From: Brachypterus glaber
Taxonomy: Eukaryota > Arthropoda > Insecta > Coleoptera > Kateretidae
DNA length: 64,000 nt
Assembly (NCBI GenBank): GCA_958510825.1
Contig: OY294047.1
Span: forward strand, 44,437,365 to 44,501,364
Reading direction: 5' to 3'
Shown: piece after piece, positions 9,711-21,683 of the stretch
Numbering within the stretch: position 1 is the stretch's first letter
How the letters are laid out: every line of letters starts with the position of its first letter
Position numbers and translations under genes: made by a program
The notes under the pieces: generated by a model
Database searches by the model: none
Told to the model about the DNA's origin: nothing
Seen by the model: the letters and a program-made list of their open reading frames with translations, nothing else

Positions 9711-12090
9711 CACTTCTGCTCAAAAATATCGGCCCACCTAAAAAAATACACATTTTTGAATGCAAATATCTCCAAAACTATTTAATGGATTTATTCGATC
9801 TTTTTTTTATTTTGAAGCTTGAACTTTTAGCTCTTACTTACTGGAATAAAAATTATCAAACATCTTTTTTTATACCGGCAGCAATAAAAAGTGCACAGCT
9901 ATGTTTAGTTACTGCACCTTTCGATATGCGCATGGTTCGCCACTGCATATTTTTTTACAATTTAATTAATTGATTTTATAGCCTAATTAAATGGAAGTAA
10001 TCTCTTTTTAAATTTTTTAATTTTCCTTTTCTCGTTTAGGAGATATAAGGTTTTTTCTAAAAATTTACATTTTTGCAAGTAACAAAAAAACTACGCAATG
10101 GATTTAATTGATTTTTTTTTTAATTTGAAGCTTAAATCGTAAACTTTTATTTATTTAATTTAGGTTTCTGTTGGAAACATGTTTAAACTGAGTTTACATT
10201 GCTTAAATAGTCATGTTTTTTTACTCGATCTTTTTTGTTGCAATTTAAACACAAACTCAAATCTTTCCATAAGTTTTAAAACTTATTCTAAAAGCCACAC
10301 TTATTGTGACTGATTCCGTCTTTTATTTTTTATCATAAGTCTTCTCATTTAGGAGAAATTATGTTTTTTTGGTAAATAAGGACTTTTTAAGTGGTGGGCT
10401 AGTGCCACCCCTGTAACTAACTTTTTTATGATTGACAAGACTTGTCACTTATGTGACAATACTTTTTTAACTCGTTAAAATTTTATTTAATTGTATTATT
10501 TAAATGGAAACAAGTCCGGAAGTAGCTGCCCAAGCTGTAGCTCTGCTACAAGAAGGGCACAGTCAGCGTTATGTTGCTCAACAGTTAAATATTACGAGAG
10601 CAGCGGTAAGAAGAGTATTCCAACGTTTTGAGGAGACTGGTTCCTTTAGTCGACGCCAAGGAGCTGGCAGACATAGGTGCACGTCCGCTCGGGATGACCG
10701 ATTTATCGAGCTTAATTCCCTGCGGAATCGTCGTCTAAATTCAGTTAATTTGAGATCACGGCTTCAAGAAACAAGAGGTGTAGCAGTAAGTAGGTCCACT
10801 ATTGGTCGAAGGCTTTTTGAAAGAAACCTTTGCTCTTATAAGGCCGCAACTGGACCTAAACTCACTGCTAACCATCGTCGTGCCAGGCTGCAGTTTGCAA
10901 GAAGACATTTAAACTGGGACAGAAACCAATGGGCAAAGGTTATGTTTTCTGATAAAACCAGGATATGTCTATTTGGGAATGATGCAAGACAGCGTGTCTA
11001 CCGACGTCCTGGAGAACGTTATGCACAGGCCTGCATTGCAGAAAAAGTTAGTTTTTTTGTGTTTATAATTGTTATTAAATAATTTTAATAAAATTTAAAA
11101 TTTGTTTATTGTTATTTTATTTGATAAAATATTTTGTTTAAAAATAATTAAAAAGCAAAAAGTCCTTAAAAAGACGTTAGAACTTGTTTTTGGAGTACCA
11201 TTAGAGATTTAAACAGTCTGTGCAAAGTTCGTTCGACATATATGCCTCAAAACGCAGTCTGAGCTGGGAACCAAAAAGTTGCTAACGCAGAAAACGTGTT
11301 AATTAAATGTATTTATTTAAGCTAAAGTTATAGAAGTGCAATAGATCTTTATATTCTATCGACGCTTTTCCGTCATATACAGTTTTACAGGGGTGGCACT
11401 AGCCCACTGATTAAAAAGTCACTTTTTCCGAAAAACTTTAATTTCTCCTAAATGAGAAGACTTATGATAAAAAATAAAAGAAGGAATCAGTCACAATAAG
11501 TGTGGCTTTTAGAATAAGTTTTAAAACTTATGGAAACATTTGAGTTTGTGGTTAAATTGCATCAAAAAAGATTGGGTAAAAAAAACATGACTATTTAAGC
11601 AATGTAAACCCAGTTTAAACATGTTTGCACCAGAAACTTAAATTAAATAAATAAAAGTTAAGGACTTAAGCTTCAAATTAAAAAATAAATCAATTAAATC
11701 CACTGTGTAGTTTTTTTGTTATTTGCAAAAATGTTTATTTTCAGAAAAAACCGTATATCTCCTAAACGAGAAAAGGAAAATTAAAAAGTTAAAAAAGAAA
11801 TTACTCCCATTTAATTGGCCTATAAAATCAATTAATTAAATTGTAAAAAAATATGCAGTGGCAAACCGTGCGCATATCGAAAGAAGCAGTAAAAAAACAT
11901 AGCTGTGTAATTTTCATTGCTGCCGATTTAAAAAAAGATTTTTGATAATTTTTATTCCAGTAATTAAGAGCTAAAAGTTCAAGCTTTAAAATAAAAAAAA
12001 GGTCAAATAAATCTATTGAATAGTTTTGGAGTTATTAGCATTTGAAAATGTGTATTTTTTTAGGTGGGCCGATATTTTTGAGCAGAAGTG
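9711..12090. mobile_element. Tc1-type DNA transposon with 705-bp inverted arms, TA target duplication
   Basis: The element begins CACTTCTGCTCAAAAATATC and ends with its complement, flanked by TA on both sides (9709-9710 and 12091-12092). The arms run 9711 to about 10415 and about 11386 to 12090. Between them lies one Tc1-like transposase remnant. The length is 2380 bp. It is inserted into the inverted satellite tail in intron 1 of the BTB gene. Long arms are unusual for Tc1, but transposase type and TA duplication fit. Confidence 0.9.
10504..11082 (+). pseudogene. Truncated Tc1-like transposase
   Basis: The 192-aa product begins METSPEVAAQAVALLQEGHS with a helix-turn-helix (residues about 5-45, SQRYVAQQLNITRAAVRRVF), then the second DNA-binding unit (about 60-115), then WAKVMFSDKTRICLFGNDAR around residue 140, which holds the first catalytic aspartate of the DDE/D domain (SDK here, where SDE is usual). 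The family normally runs about 340 aa; the second aspartate and last acidic residue are missing because the reading frame runs out into AT-rich sequence (FFVFIIVIK). It therefore cannot encode an active transposase, though it might still bind DNA. Confidence 0.9.
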
Positions 12091-12099
12091 TAGTTCTCC

Positions 12100-12345
12100 G
12101 CATGAAAGAAAGTCTCCGATGAAAGGGGGAGGAATCATTTGCGATCTCTTCTTTCCGTCGAGAGCGTTATAAGGCGTGCGTGCCTACAACGAGCCTCCCA
12201 CTTGCACACACATTCCAAACATATTTCACGTAGCCACAGATCCGTGCGTCAAACTAGAATCTTTTGATCATTCTGAAATTCAGAACATAATTTTGTATGC
12301 TCAAAAGGAAAAAAAAGTCCTTTAAATTTCTCGACAATAAATAAT
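12100..12345. repeat. Repeat remnants between the Tc1 element and BTB exon 2
   Basis: Positions 12285-12335 match the satellite unit in reverse (AACATAATTTTGTATGCTCA then AAAAGGAAAAAAAA). The sequence before it resembles repeats near 24860-24930 and 41070-41140 (shared CTCACTTGCAC words). Confidence 0.6.
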
Positions 12346-12499
12346 CGTGAGACATCGTAGAAGAGATTTATGAAAAATCCCATTGATTCAAGGACTTTTT
12401 TTAAAGTTGATCCAAGCCCGCTGTGTATACTTTATAAAGCCTTCAAGGGTCTTTAGACTGAGGTAAAGTAGTATTTAGTTGGCATTGGTTTTTTTTTAG

Positions 12500-12707
12500 A
12501 TATTGAAGCAGAGCATATGCAACTATTAATGGATGTTCTTTATGCAAAAAAAGTCATTGTCAAAGACGAAAACATAGAACCATTTGTAAAGTTACTGAAT
12601 ACATTCAAAATTGTGGATATTGATAATAACATTAAAAAAGCAAAATACAGCAATGGTGTAATAGTAATAATACCAGCTGCTTCATCTGATGAGGATATTG
12701 AAAATAA
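12500..12707 (+). CDS. BTB-domain protein, exon 2 (end of BTB fold)
   Basis: Continues the BTB domain after the split glycine/aspartate codon: DIEAEHMQLLMDVLYAKKVI then VKDENIEPFVKLLNTFKIVD. This matches the usual BTB second half (hydrophobic helix, Y.. turn, NV..LL.AA..L.I). After it the chain becomes polar (IVIIPAASSDEDIE). Acceptor is tttttag and donor is aaataa|gtaagg in phase 2; reading through would give an immediate stop, so splicing is required. Confidence 0.9.
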
Positions 12708-12829
12708 GTAAGGGTTCACTCATCACGACTCATTATTAGTGGTCAGATAGAGGTATTCATTTACCCGGAGCAAAAATTAAAAATTTTAAAATACTTATTT
12801 ATATATCAAGTGACTAAAAAGTTCACTCC

Positions 12830-13057
12830 TGAGGTACCATCAAGTGGGGTGACTTCGGACACTTTTTCGCAAATCCCTTTGAACCAAAGCACATGTGCAC
12901 AAGTTGTGGAATTATGTGCATGAGTTGTGGGGTTCAATTCCACAATTTGTGCACAACCCCTTAACTTGTACACACGTGCTTTGGTTCGGAGGGGTTTGCG
13001 AAAAAGTGTCTGAAGTCACCCACGCCGTCCGAAGACACCCCACTTGACGGTATGTAC
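12830..13057. mobile_element. Palindromic element, ACCRTCAAGTGGGGTGAC ends
   Basis: The arms ACCATCAAGTGGGGTGACTT and CACCCCACTTGACGGT are inverted and continue through TTTTTCGCAAA..CCC and ..CACATGTGCACAAGTTGTG. Relatives at 44611-44725 and 47590-47707. Confidence 0.8.
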
Positions 13058-13639
13058 ACTATTGTTTTCATGACCAACAACTACATTTACATAAAATTTA
13101 AATTGAAACATATACATGTTAAGTATCCAAAACCAACTAATCAATTTTTGCGTTAAAAAAATATTTAAATAGACACTTTAAACTCTATTTCACTAACGAG
13201 GTTTTCATGTCGACGCTGTTATTAAATATTAAGTCACTCTGAATATAAAAAATAAAATAAAAATGCTTTTTCATTTTTTTTTTTCAGTTTTTTTTTTTTG
13301 AAAAACATATATTTTTTTTCGAATTGGAAAAAAGAATTTTTTATTGGCTTGTATTCCAAAGCGACATTTTTCGGTTAGAAATGTTAAGTTAAAAGTGACA
13401 CTTTAAAACAAAATTTGTTAAGAGTTTGTCTTTTGTTTTATTTTGGCACGCTGCAGCCCAACAAAGTACTTTTGCAGTCCCTTATCGAAAATTGCATAGC
13501 GGTTGTGTTTGTCTTTTGTTTTTTGATCCCTTATGGAAAATTGTCAGATAACTGACATAACCAAATTAAAACTAATTTTACTTATTATTTTTAGTTTTTT
13601 TTTGTTACTAATATTATTACAAGCGAATAAAAAATAGCG

Positions 13640-14278
13640 TATGATACACGGACGAAAAATAAATCTCGGTGTTACGCAGTTGTGAATCTCGGCTTACGCC
13701 TCGATTCACAATCTCCGCATTAACATTATTTCTCGGCCTTATATGTTACATTTTTACATTTTTTTGTGCTTAAATAGTTGTACTAAGTTGTATTGTACAA
13801 TACAATTGTAGTGTACTAGTGTATAATAAACACGGGTCGGATCCAAGTAGCCATTTACCAGGGGCATACAAAAATTTGAATTTAAAAAAACTTTTCAAGT
13901 AAATAGCATCTTTAAACTATTTTTCACCAATCGAAATGTCATGTCGACGCTGTTAATGCTCAGTGAGCCGCTTGGTCATGGTCCATGATTCATAAAGACT
14001 TAAAATTGTTTTTTTTTGAAAATTGTTTCTCTTTTCAAAAAAGAATAATTAATAAAAAAAAACAATATTTTTGTATTAACTATTCCTTTGTTGACTTTTC
14101 AAAAAAAAAAGTCCAAGTTATGGACCATGACCAAGTGACTCACTGAGTATTAACAGCGTCGACATGACATTCCGCTTGGTGAACAATAGTTTAAAGTCTA
14201 TTTACTTGAAAAAAGAGTTTTTTGTTTAATTCTAATTTTTGCATGCCCCCGGTAATGACTACTTCGATCCGACCCGTG
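13640..14278. mobile_element. Hairpin plus foldback element in BTB intron 2
   Basis: 13831-14278 is a foldback whose ends are CACGGGTCGGATCCAAGTAG and CTACTTCGATCCGACCCGTG, with inner arms containing GTCATGTCGACGCTGTTAAT and GTCATGGTCCATG. Just before it, 13650-13740 is a short hairpin with a CG-rich tip. A decayed half-copy of the foldback is near 13160-13240. Confidence 0.8.
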
Positions 14279-14284
14279 ATAATA

Positions 14285-14590
14285 ATAGTTATTTATGGTA
14301 CTAGTAGGTAAAGTAAGATATTGCCCATGAGAAAATTAACCTGCGAGGCGTCAGCCAAACAGGTTAATTTTTGAGAGGGCAATATCGGTTTACCCATGAG
14401 TGCCATACAAGGTTTTATCCAAAAAATCCAAGGAATTCATATTTTTATTAAAAGTTTTAATGACATTTACAAGAAAATAATTTGACAAGTGACAATTGAG
14501 TAAAAGCCACGCGGGAGTTATTATTGAGTTTATCTATTCAAAATAAAGCTGGGTAATTGTCTCATTATCTGTATGTATTGGATAAATGTT
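14285..14590 (-). repeat. Dispersed repeat R7, copy 1 (reverse)
   Basis: Reverse complement of 41143-41477 and 61046-61386. It contains two hairpins, one around GATATTGCCC/GGGCAATATC and one around CTCAATAATAACCCC. Confidence 0.85.
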
Positions 14591-14621
14591 ATTTTATTTA
14601 AACAGTTTATTAACATTTTAG

Positions 14622-14740
14622 CGAGCCATTAACTAATTTGGATCATCATTGCAATGACTCTGGAGCCGAAAGTTCCGGAAGCGAAATTTTAATTCACCCA
14701 AGAAGAGAAGTACGAAGACTAGTGTCTTCGACAGAAACTT
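14622..14740 (+). CDS. BTB-domain protein, exon 3
   Basis: Encodes EPLTNLDHHCNDSGAESSGS then EILIHPRREVRRLVSSTET. The acceptor ..catttag|cg supplies the third base of the split codon from exon 2, and the donor ..aactt|gtatgt leaves phase 1. The exon is acidic/serine-rich with a basic patch and has no recognised domain. In-frame reading on both sides supports it. Confidence 0.8.
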
Positions 14741-14957
14741 GTATGTAATGTTAAGGGATAGTGCACAAATTATGTAAGATTTGGATTGTCAAAAATCTTA
14801 CGATGTCTTACAAAAGAGGCAGGGGGTTAAGTTTCAACTTTTTTTGCATTTTTATTTAACTAATATATATTTATAATTTGAAATTAAAGTTTTGTTAAGA
14901 TCTAAAATAGATTTAATAGACCTAAATGTTTTCATATAACTGGAATCAAGGTATGTA

Positions 14958-15725
14958 CAGTTGTGGCATTAAAATATCGGGACAACCTCAAAAAAATTCG
15001 TGTCATTTTTATATTTTTTCATGGATTAACATGGGATTATTAATAAATTAATGTTTATTCATAAATATATATTCATTAAATTTTACACAAATGTTGTAAT
15101 TATTTAAATAATAATAAAATGATAATCTTTGGATCAAAATTGTACTATATGGGTAAAGAATATGTGTTTAATATTCATTAAAAAAACACACACCTGATCT
15201 TATCTTACTCTTTAGTACAGCTAAAAACTCAAAGGTTTTATAAATTTTCTACTGCAAATGGATTTGAGTTTAAGAGTTCATTACTGAAGAGACGCACTGA
15301 GGTAAGCGAAAAAAAAAATTCTAGTATACAGCAACTGCACCTTGTTTTTCTCGGTTTTTCTTGTATAATTAAATATTGCTTCACCACCGATGATCCTTTT
15401 TTGGTTTGATATAAGAACCTAATGTTTTCTCAATAAAACATTTCTTAAGAAACAGATCTATTTTTGCACGGTTTTCACTAAATTGAACCTCATCCATATC
15501 TCCTAATACTAAGGACGACCTGAGAATTTTTTTATCTTAAATTTCCACGATAAGTAAACTTATTTTAAATTAAAATAAAGATAAAAACACTTTTTTGATA
15601 AACTACTCATATAACAGCAAAAAATAAACAAACATCTGACATATTTTGATATTTTCTAAAAGATGACACAAGACCCACTATAATCTATGAAAAATTGTTT
15701 GTCCCGATATTTAATGCCACCACTG
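14958..15725. mobile_element. Non-autonomous Tc1/mariner-type element with TA duplication
   Basis: Ends CAGTTGTGGCATTAAAATAT and ATATTTAATGCCACCACTG, flanked by TA (14956-14957 and 15726-15727). The inner continuation (cgggacaacctcaaaaaaa..) has the layout seen in the elements at 9711 and 25620. No transposase ORF. Confidence 0.8.
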
Positions 15726-16254
15726 TATGTATAAAGTTTTAAGTATGATTAGGGGTAATGATAAAATATACTAGAGAGAAGTGGTTCAATGGGTCAGAAA
15801 TCCTTAAATATGTCTTACGTAATTTGTGCACGGCCACTTAAAGTTGATATTTAAATAAATATATAAAGCAACGATTTTTTTCTACTACCTAATTAAGTTA
15901 ACTTAGAAGAACTTAGAACTAAGTTTAACTTAGAAGAACTTAGAACTTAGAATTCTATAGCTTACATATTATGTACCGTTTACAAGGCCTCAATAAAATT
16001 AGTGAACTTATTTATTATTGACCGTTGTTAAGCATTGTTTATTGACGACGGTCAATAATGAAAAAAATTAAGACAACTACTAACTTTTTTCAAGTTGTTG
16101 TCAAACTGACAGATATGTCAAAATTATTTTTAAACTATATTTTTTACTGATACTAGGAGTCACTAGGTAGTAGAAAAAATATTATATGCTCCACGTACGC
16201 GAACTGTCTTTAGTGTTTTTGACTGACCTCATTTTGAACACTAACGATTTAGTT

Positions 16255-16454
16255 NNNNNNNNNNNNNNNNNNNNNNNNNNNNNNNNNNNNNNNNNNNNNN
16301 NNNNNNNNNNNNNNNNNNNNNNNNNNNNNNNNNNNNNNNNNNNNNNNNNNNNNNNNNNNNNNNNNNNNNNNNNNNNNNNNNNNNNNNNNNNNNNNNNNNN
16401 NNNNNNNNNNNNNNNNNNNNNNNNNNNNNNNNNNNNNNNNNNNNNNNNNNNNNN
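16255..16454. other. Assembly gap, 200 N
   Basis: A run of exactly 200 N, probably a fixed-size placeholder, lies in the intron before BTB exon 4. Sequence right of the gap matches 17690-17790 (TCTAAACTTGTACTCGTGCG-like words), so the gap may have collapsed a repeat. Confidence 0.99.
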
Positions 16455-16591
16455 TGTTTTCTAAACTTGTACTCGTGCGCTAAAAACGTATGTTATGAAA
16501 CTAATACTTAAAATACTATTTGAATTTTCGTTGCAAAAAAACGTTGCAAACTTCAGCATCATAAATTATTAACAAAAACAAATTATTTAAG

Positions 16592-16806
16592 CTCAAAATT
16601 TTACCAATGAAGCCATCCCAGATCTCACGTGCGACGAAAGTCCGATCAAAAATAAAAATGTTACTCCAAAAAATGTCCGCGAGGGCACATCCATACCAGC
16701 AAAAAGTCCAGAAACCGATGCTTCTGTATATTTTATTGACCCGTGCATTTCCGTAGTCGAAGTCGACGATGAGAGTCAACAAACAACAATGATGAGCCAG
16801 AGTCAG
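16592..16806 (+). CDS. BTB-domain protein, exon 4
   Basis: Encodes SQNFTNEAIPDLTCDESPIK onward, ending in VVEVDDESQQTTMMSQSQ before cag|gttagt. The start is set by phase: an in-frame stop lies just upstream, and the only fitting acceptor is ..atttaag (AAG rather than CAG/TAG), which gives the two bases needed after the phase-1 donor of exon 3. The exon is rich in Pro/Ser/Thr/acidic residues and is likely disordered. The exact start is slightly uncertain because of the unusual acceptor. Confidence 0.8.
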
Positions 16807-17184
16807 GTTAGTAAGGCTAAGGATCTAGATTTCGGTCTGGATATTAATCTTTAAACCCTACCCAGGGGTACTGGGGTACCCCAATATAAACTATTCCTGT
16901 AATAGTTTTTGGTTGATTAACGAGAGCGCGCCCCCCTAACCTCTACCTTCCTTACTATTTATAAGGTACAGACATGTGTACTTTAGGCTCAGTTGACTTT
17001 GATGCATCCAGAGATAGAGTAGTTCTGGGCACAGAACTACAATTGGCTAGTAAATAAGGAGTGCCGGATCAAAAGCCGCCATGCAGTGCAGATTCTGCAC
17101 TAAATCACATTTTTCCCATTTTTCAGTATAAGGCAAAAACTACCAAATAAAAATCACATAAATGATAACCTTTATCAATGTTAA

Positions 17185-18190
17185 GGCATGTGCAAAAACT
17201 TGTTGCTGGGTTCCAGAGATATTAAATAAAAACTACTTTTCAAATGTACCCTTAGGAGGGTCGTAACTTCCTTAGAGCTCATTTCCGGACCAACCTTTAT
17301 AGGAACTTTTTTTCATATTTTTTGAACCTAGAATCGCCCCTTAAAATTTTTTAACTTATTTGATAATAAGTTATTTCTGAATCACCCTGTATATATAAAA
17401 AAAATTATTGTTTCCGCAAGCGATTCGATTATTAAACTTGGACGCGTGCGCCAAAAATATCTATAATGAAACTAGTATTTTAAAACACTATAAAATGCTT
17501 AGCAGTTACATAATTAGGGGCTAAATTTGAACATTCTATATATAAAATGCAATAATCCGCAAAAACTACAAAAGTTAACTGAATTTTAAGAACAGATAAG
17601 GATTCAGCAGTTCAAAATTTTTAAGAAAACATGGTCATGGATAAATATCTGCTCCTCGGTAATAGTATATTAAAGTACTAGTTTCATAACATACGTTTTT
17701 AGCGCACGAGTACAAGTTTAAAAACGAGCCGCTTGCGGCGAGTTTTCTAAAGTACTAGTGCTCTAAAAACGTATGTGATGAAACTAGTGCTTTATACAAT
17801 TTTTTCTATTTTGCTCTAAAATTTAAAAAACTTACATTTAAATTGATAACTGATTTAGGGATTTTTGTTTTGGGTTGGCATTACAGTTTACACTATGTTT
17901 AAAATTCTAAGAACAAATGATATTTTGATATATTTTACAGTCATCTCTTCTTTTTTCACTGCAATTAACCAGTACAGAATTTTAACACGGTAAAAAAAAC
18001 CCAAACACAAAATTTTGTAAAATATTAAACTTTAAATCGACATTGACATTTGCGCGCAAAACGTCAAGAGATAGGTTTTTGTATGTTGTCAACACAACAG
18101 AAAAAAAGTAGAGACCTCTTATGGGCCTATAAGAACACGCAAAATGCGTGTGATTATGAGATTATAAGAGTCGCAAAATAGAAAAAAGTC
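17185..18190. repeat. Dispersed repeats in BTB intron 4
   Basis: 17185-17395 holds the GGTTGGTCCGGAAATGAGCC repeat in reverse. 17690-17790 is a hairpin (CATACGTTTTTAGCGCACGA facing its complement) with a GCCGCTTGCGGCG tip. 17835-18185 matches the reverse complement of 63640-63990. Confidence 0.7.
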
Positions 18191-18377
18191 TTAAAATTAA
18201 GACGATATTGCAAAAAGGCAATAAGGTTTTTTTTAATTTTTGTGCTGAATGCTTAAAATATACCCTGCCAGGCCTTTTAGGTGATTTTTTTCAAAACTAG
18301 CCATACATTGTCCCTAAAATCTAGGACTTATTATAGACACGCAAAACAACTGGATTCTAATATAGGTTTATTTTTAG

Positions 18378-18533
18378 GCTGCTAGTCCAAGAGCCGGTAA
18401 TAAAAAATTTCATAAGCAGTCTTATAAAAAGGGAAACAATGAACAAATTAAACTTGAACCTGTAAAGTTAGGAGACAGTTCCAGAGAATTTGAACCTGAT
18501 AGTACTATGGATGAATCTCTATTCTCAGATCAG
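18378..18533 (+). CDS. BTB-domain protein, exon 5
   Basis: Encodes 52 residues, from AASPRAGNKKFHKQSYKKGN to ..DSTMDESLFSDQ, phase 0 at both ends (tag|gct and cag|gtaatt). The first half is basic, including a possible nuclear-localisation-like KKFHKQSYKK patch; the second half is acidic. No known domain. Confidence 0.85.
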
Positions 18534-18827
18534 GTAATTATTTTTCTTACTATCGCTGGGAAAGTCCTGTGATTTAAGCCTCCAGTTACGAGACACGGTT
18601 TTTTTTACTTGCATATTTCCTAATATCGTAAGCGTCACATAAATTTAAAGTTCTCGGTTGGGATCGCCACATAATTTTGGGACACTTTTGCATCAGATAA
18701 CAATGATCCCAGCCGAAAACCCAGGGTCAAATATTTTGGGACACTTATTCGTAACGGTTTCAGCGTCTTATATTTTGGGAAACTTTTTGGGACATGTCAA
18801 AAGATGGTTTCCGCAAAAAAATCTGTT

Positions 18828-18830
18828 GTC

Positions 18831-18858
<28 letters not shown>
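18828..18858. repeat. TGTC microsatellite
   Basis: About seven tandem copies of (c)tgt in tetranucleotide register, inside BTB intron 5. Confidence 0.9.
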
Positions 18859-18861
<3 letters not shown>

Positions 18862-19394
18862 AAAGACATTACTACAACTCCAGAACGCTTTGATCTAACG
18901 ACATATTTGGACCATTTGGTTCATTCTCCTATGTTGTCAGCTGGGATTATTTTTGGGGTAAATGGAAGTGGTTTGTAGTAGTCAAAAGTGGTAAAAACTC
19001 TGTTTTCAAAAAAAAAATCGTATTTTAGAATAATTTAGAATGATTTTTTTACTTTTCTTTTTTCTGAAAATATCTATTTTTTATTTCTTATGCATATAGG
19101 GGTTGGAAGTACATAGTATTTTTTAATGAACTAGATGGGGCAGCGCGGAGTTATGTTAATATACGTCAAGGCTTAAGCACCATAAAATACTGTACCAGCT
19201 CTGCATTCTTTTTTACGCGGAATCCTATTCCACCAAAAAATTTTATAAGAAAATATTGGATATTAGTGTGTGCAAAGAAAACTATTTGTAAACTATTATA
19301 ATTAAATATTAAGGAGCGCCTATGTGCAGCGTTTTGATAAACTGCGCACGCGCATGCGCTGACCGTATTTCAATATGTTATTTTAAATAAAAAA

Positions 19395-19510
19395 CATTTT
19401 TTTACAAAAAAAAAAACATCAAACAGACGCCAAACCAACGTTAACGTAAACCAAGACCCCCTCATTAAAAAAAAGGTCAAACCAAAAAAAAAACAAAACA
19501 AACTCCTGCA
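19395..19510 (-). repeat. Minisatellite fragment in BTB intron 5
   Basis: Reverse-orientation copy of the GGTTTGGTGTTTTTTTT unit: ..acgccaaaccaacgTTAACGTAAACCA..; see also 6965, 28686 and 55095. Confidence 0.6.
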
Positions 19511-19592
19511 CACAGAGCTGCATTTAGGCGCTTGTACATATTATACTTGTTTCCACGTCAAATGAGTGTTGACGCAAAAGTATATTTTTTAG

Positions 19593-19688
19593 TCTGATGA
19601 GGAGAGTACCTGCGCGGATGAAGAAATTGAACGTCATCTTCAATTTACACAACAGATAACTGCAAAAGATAACGAAACAAGTAATAAA
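19593..19688 (+). CDS. BTB-domain protein, exon 6
   Basis: Encodes SDEESTCADEEIERHLQFTQ then QITAKDNETSNK, 32 residues, phase 0 at both ends (tttag|tct and aaa|gtaagt). Acidic and likely disordered. The first member of the duplicated mini-exons follows after about 1.9 kb. Confidence 0.85.
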
Positions 19689-20589
19689 GTAAGTAAAGAT
19701 TTCAAGAAGTTTGTAAACAGCTTATTCAAAAGTTATAACTTCTTATTTTTAGCGACCTTGGAGAAAAGTTTTCCAGATCTTTGACACTACTGGAAAAAAT
19801 TAAAGGAACAAACAAAAATTACTTAATATTTAGTGATTTTTTAAAGGCTGTATCTCAGCCTTAGTCCGGAAAACGGTTTGAGGGATCGATTTGAAAATGT
19901 ACAGGGTTATTTATTTAACATTGAGCTGTAAAAATTATGCTCAACGTTAGTCGTTTTATCAAAATTTGTAAATAATCCGTAGATTTTCTAAAAAACCGTA
20001 AAAAGTCATTTTTTTTTTAGTTTTTTCAAATTAATGTGAAGGAAAAGGAAAAAAATCTTAAAAATCATGATATATCCTTGTAGAGGGTTTATTCAAGTTT
20101 TTAAAACCGCCCTTTGATTTACTGTGCGGTCATTGGTTGCTGAGATATCGATGATCTAAAACATAAGGATCCTTTTTCATTAAAAGTCAGATATCTCAGC
20201 GAAAAATCGACGTAGAGAGAATAAAAAAAGCAAATTAAAGCTGTATAAACAAGCTAACTGACCAATGCATTGGTTTAACTGAGAAAAAAATTCCCAATCT
20301 GTGGACCAAAAAAAAAAAAGGAGGAAATTTTTTGTTTCGCGCTATTTCTTATGATTGTGCAATAACCGTACCTCACAAGAAAAAATTGCGAAAGGATCTC
20401 CAAACTAGAAACTTCAAAATTATTATAATATAAAAGTGCATACGACAATTTTTTACTGAGATACCTCCTTTCAAAAATCACTAAAAAAATTGGGTAGTTT
20501 CTTTGTTTCTTAATTTTTTTCCAGTGGTTTATTTATCCGTTTTAAGGTTCCGAAAAAAAAAACGATTTTTCGATGTCGTTCGTCCGTCC

Positions 20590-20890
20590 AATGGCCTACA
20601 ATGCCCTGCTTTACTAGAAAGCATTAACTTTATTTGTCAATAGCAGCCTTTTCATAATATTACATTAGAGTCGACGTGAAAACGTTGCTAAAGTATTATT
20701 AATGGTGCAGGTCGCTTGCAAAATTACTTTACACAACGGCATTTCAAGAACAATTTGACATAGATACTTTAAATTTTGACCAAAAGTTTTTTGCCATGTT
20801 GAAAGTCTTTGGTCCAAAATTTAAGTATCTGTGTCAAAGTGTTCTTGAAATATCGTTGTGTAAAGATTTTTTGCAAGCAAAGAAAAATAG
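20590..20890. mobile_element. Two adjoining foldback fragments
   Basis: 20710-20885 folds back (TTGCAAAATTACTTTACACA against TGTGTAAAGATTTTTTGCAA). 20590-20700 resembles one arm of the foldback at 45245-45395 (shared TAGAAAGCA..AACT and GTCGACGT..AAAACGTTGCT words). Confidence 0.65.
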
Positions 20891-21111
20891 CCAAATATTA
20901 GCCCCAATAGCGCCAATGTTTTGACAATTTCAGCCAAATCTGACCGAAACCACATTTCCATGCACCCCGGTTCTTGAGATTTTCAAAGAATTCTAGTACC
21001 TCAACTATAGATTTTTGGGAGTTTTACCCTTGAATACTTTTGAACAGGCTTTGGGGGTGTGCGATATCTATTATGGTCAGATTCTTTTTTTTGCGCCCAA
21101 AAATACGTCTC

Positions 21112-21465
21112 CCCAGACAGCACATAATAACTATTAGATATCCAGGGGATATACTTTCTGGATATTCAGTATATCCAGTGGATAGCCTGGATTGTCATTA
21201 GACGTCCCATGGATATCCAAATGTCCGCCTATATCCTAAATATCATAAACTGGATATTCAGTGGATATATTTTAGGGAGTTTAAAAAAATAGATGTCCAC
21301 TGGATATCTCGTGGATATCCTGGATATAGGCGGACATTTGGATATCCATAGGATATCTTATGCCAATCCAGGCTATCCACTGGATATACTCTATATGCAG
21401 AAAGTATATCCTCTGGATATCCAATAGTTTAACTATTAGATTAATAATATTATGTGCTGTCTGGG
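21112..21465. mobile_element. Foldback element rich in GGATATCC-type words
   Basis: The ends CCCAGACAGCACATAATA and TATTATGTGCTGTCTGGG are exact inverted repeats. Between them, words of the form (c)tGGATATcc occur more than a dozen times, in a structure that folds on itself over nearly the whole 354 bp. No ORF. Confidence 0.9.
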
Positions 21466-21552
21466 TCGTTAATATTAATTTAACTTATTTATTTTTGTGG
21501 ATCTGTGTTATTTTATAACTTTTATACCTTTAATACCTACCATTATTTTTAG

Positions 21553-21636
21553 GATGCTAATAAATCTAAAGATTCTGTTGAATCAACCGAAAGCACCAAC
21601 TGTAGTCCAATAATGTCTAGGAAAGCAGGTCAAAAT
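21553..21636 (+). CDS. BTB-domain protein, mini-exon repeat A1 (28 aa)
   Basis: Encodes DANKSKDSVESTESTNCSPI then MSRKAGQN. It is 84 bp and phase 0 at both ends (tttttag|gat and aat|gtaagt). It is the first of six copies of an 84-bp exon whose flanking intron sequence is also conserved. Phase-0 symmetry lets copies be added without shifting the frame. Confidence 0.85.
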
Positions 21637-21683
21637 GTAAGTAATTGTTAATATGAATTATTTTTTTTTTGGGTCTGTGTTAT

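Noticed and set aside
18658..18978. 106-codon frame with a TGTC run
   Set aside because: Contains a microsatellite (LSVCLSVCL) and repeated ATTTTGGGA words; intronic repeat.
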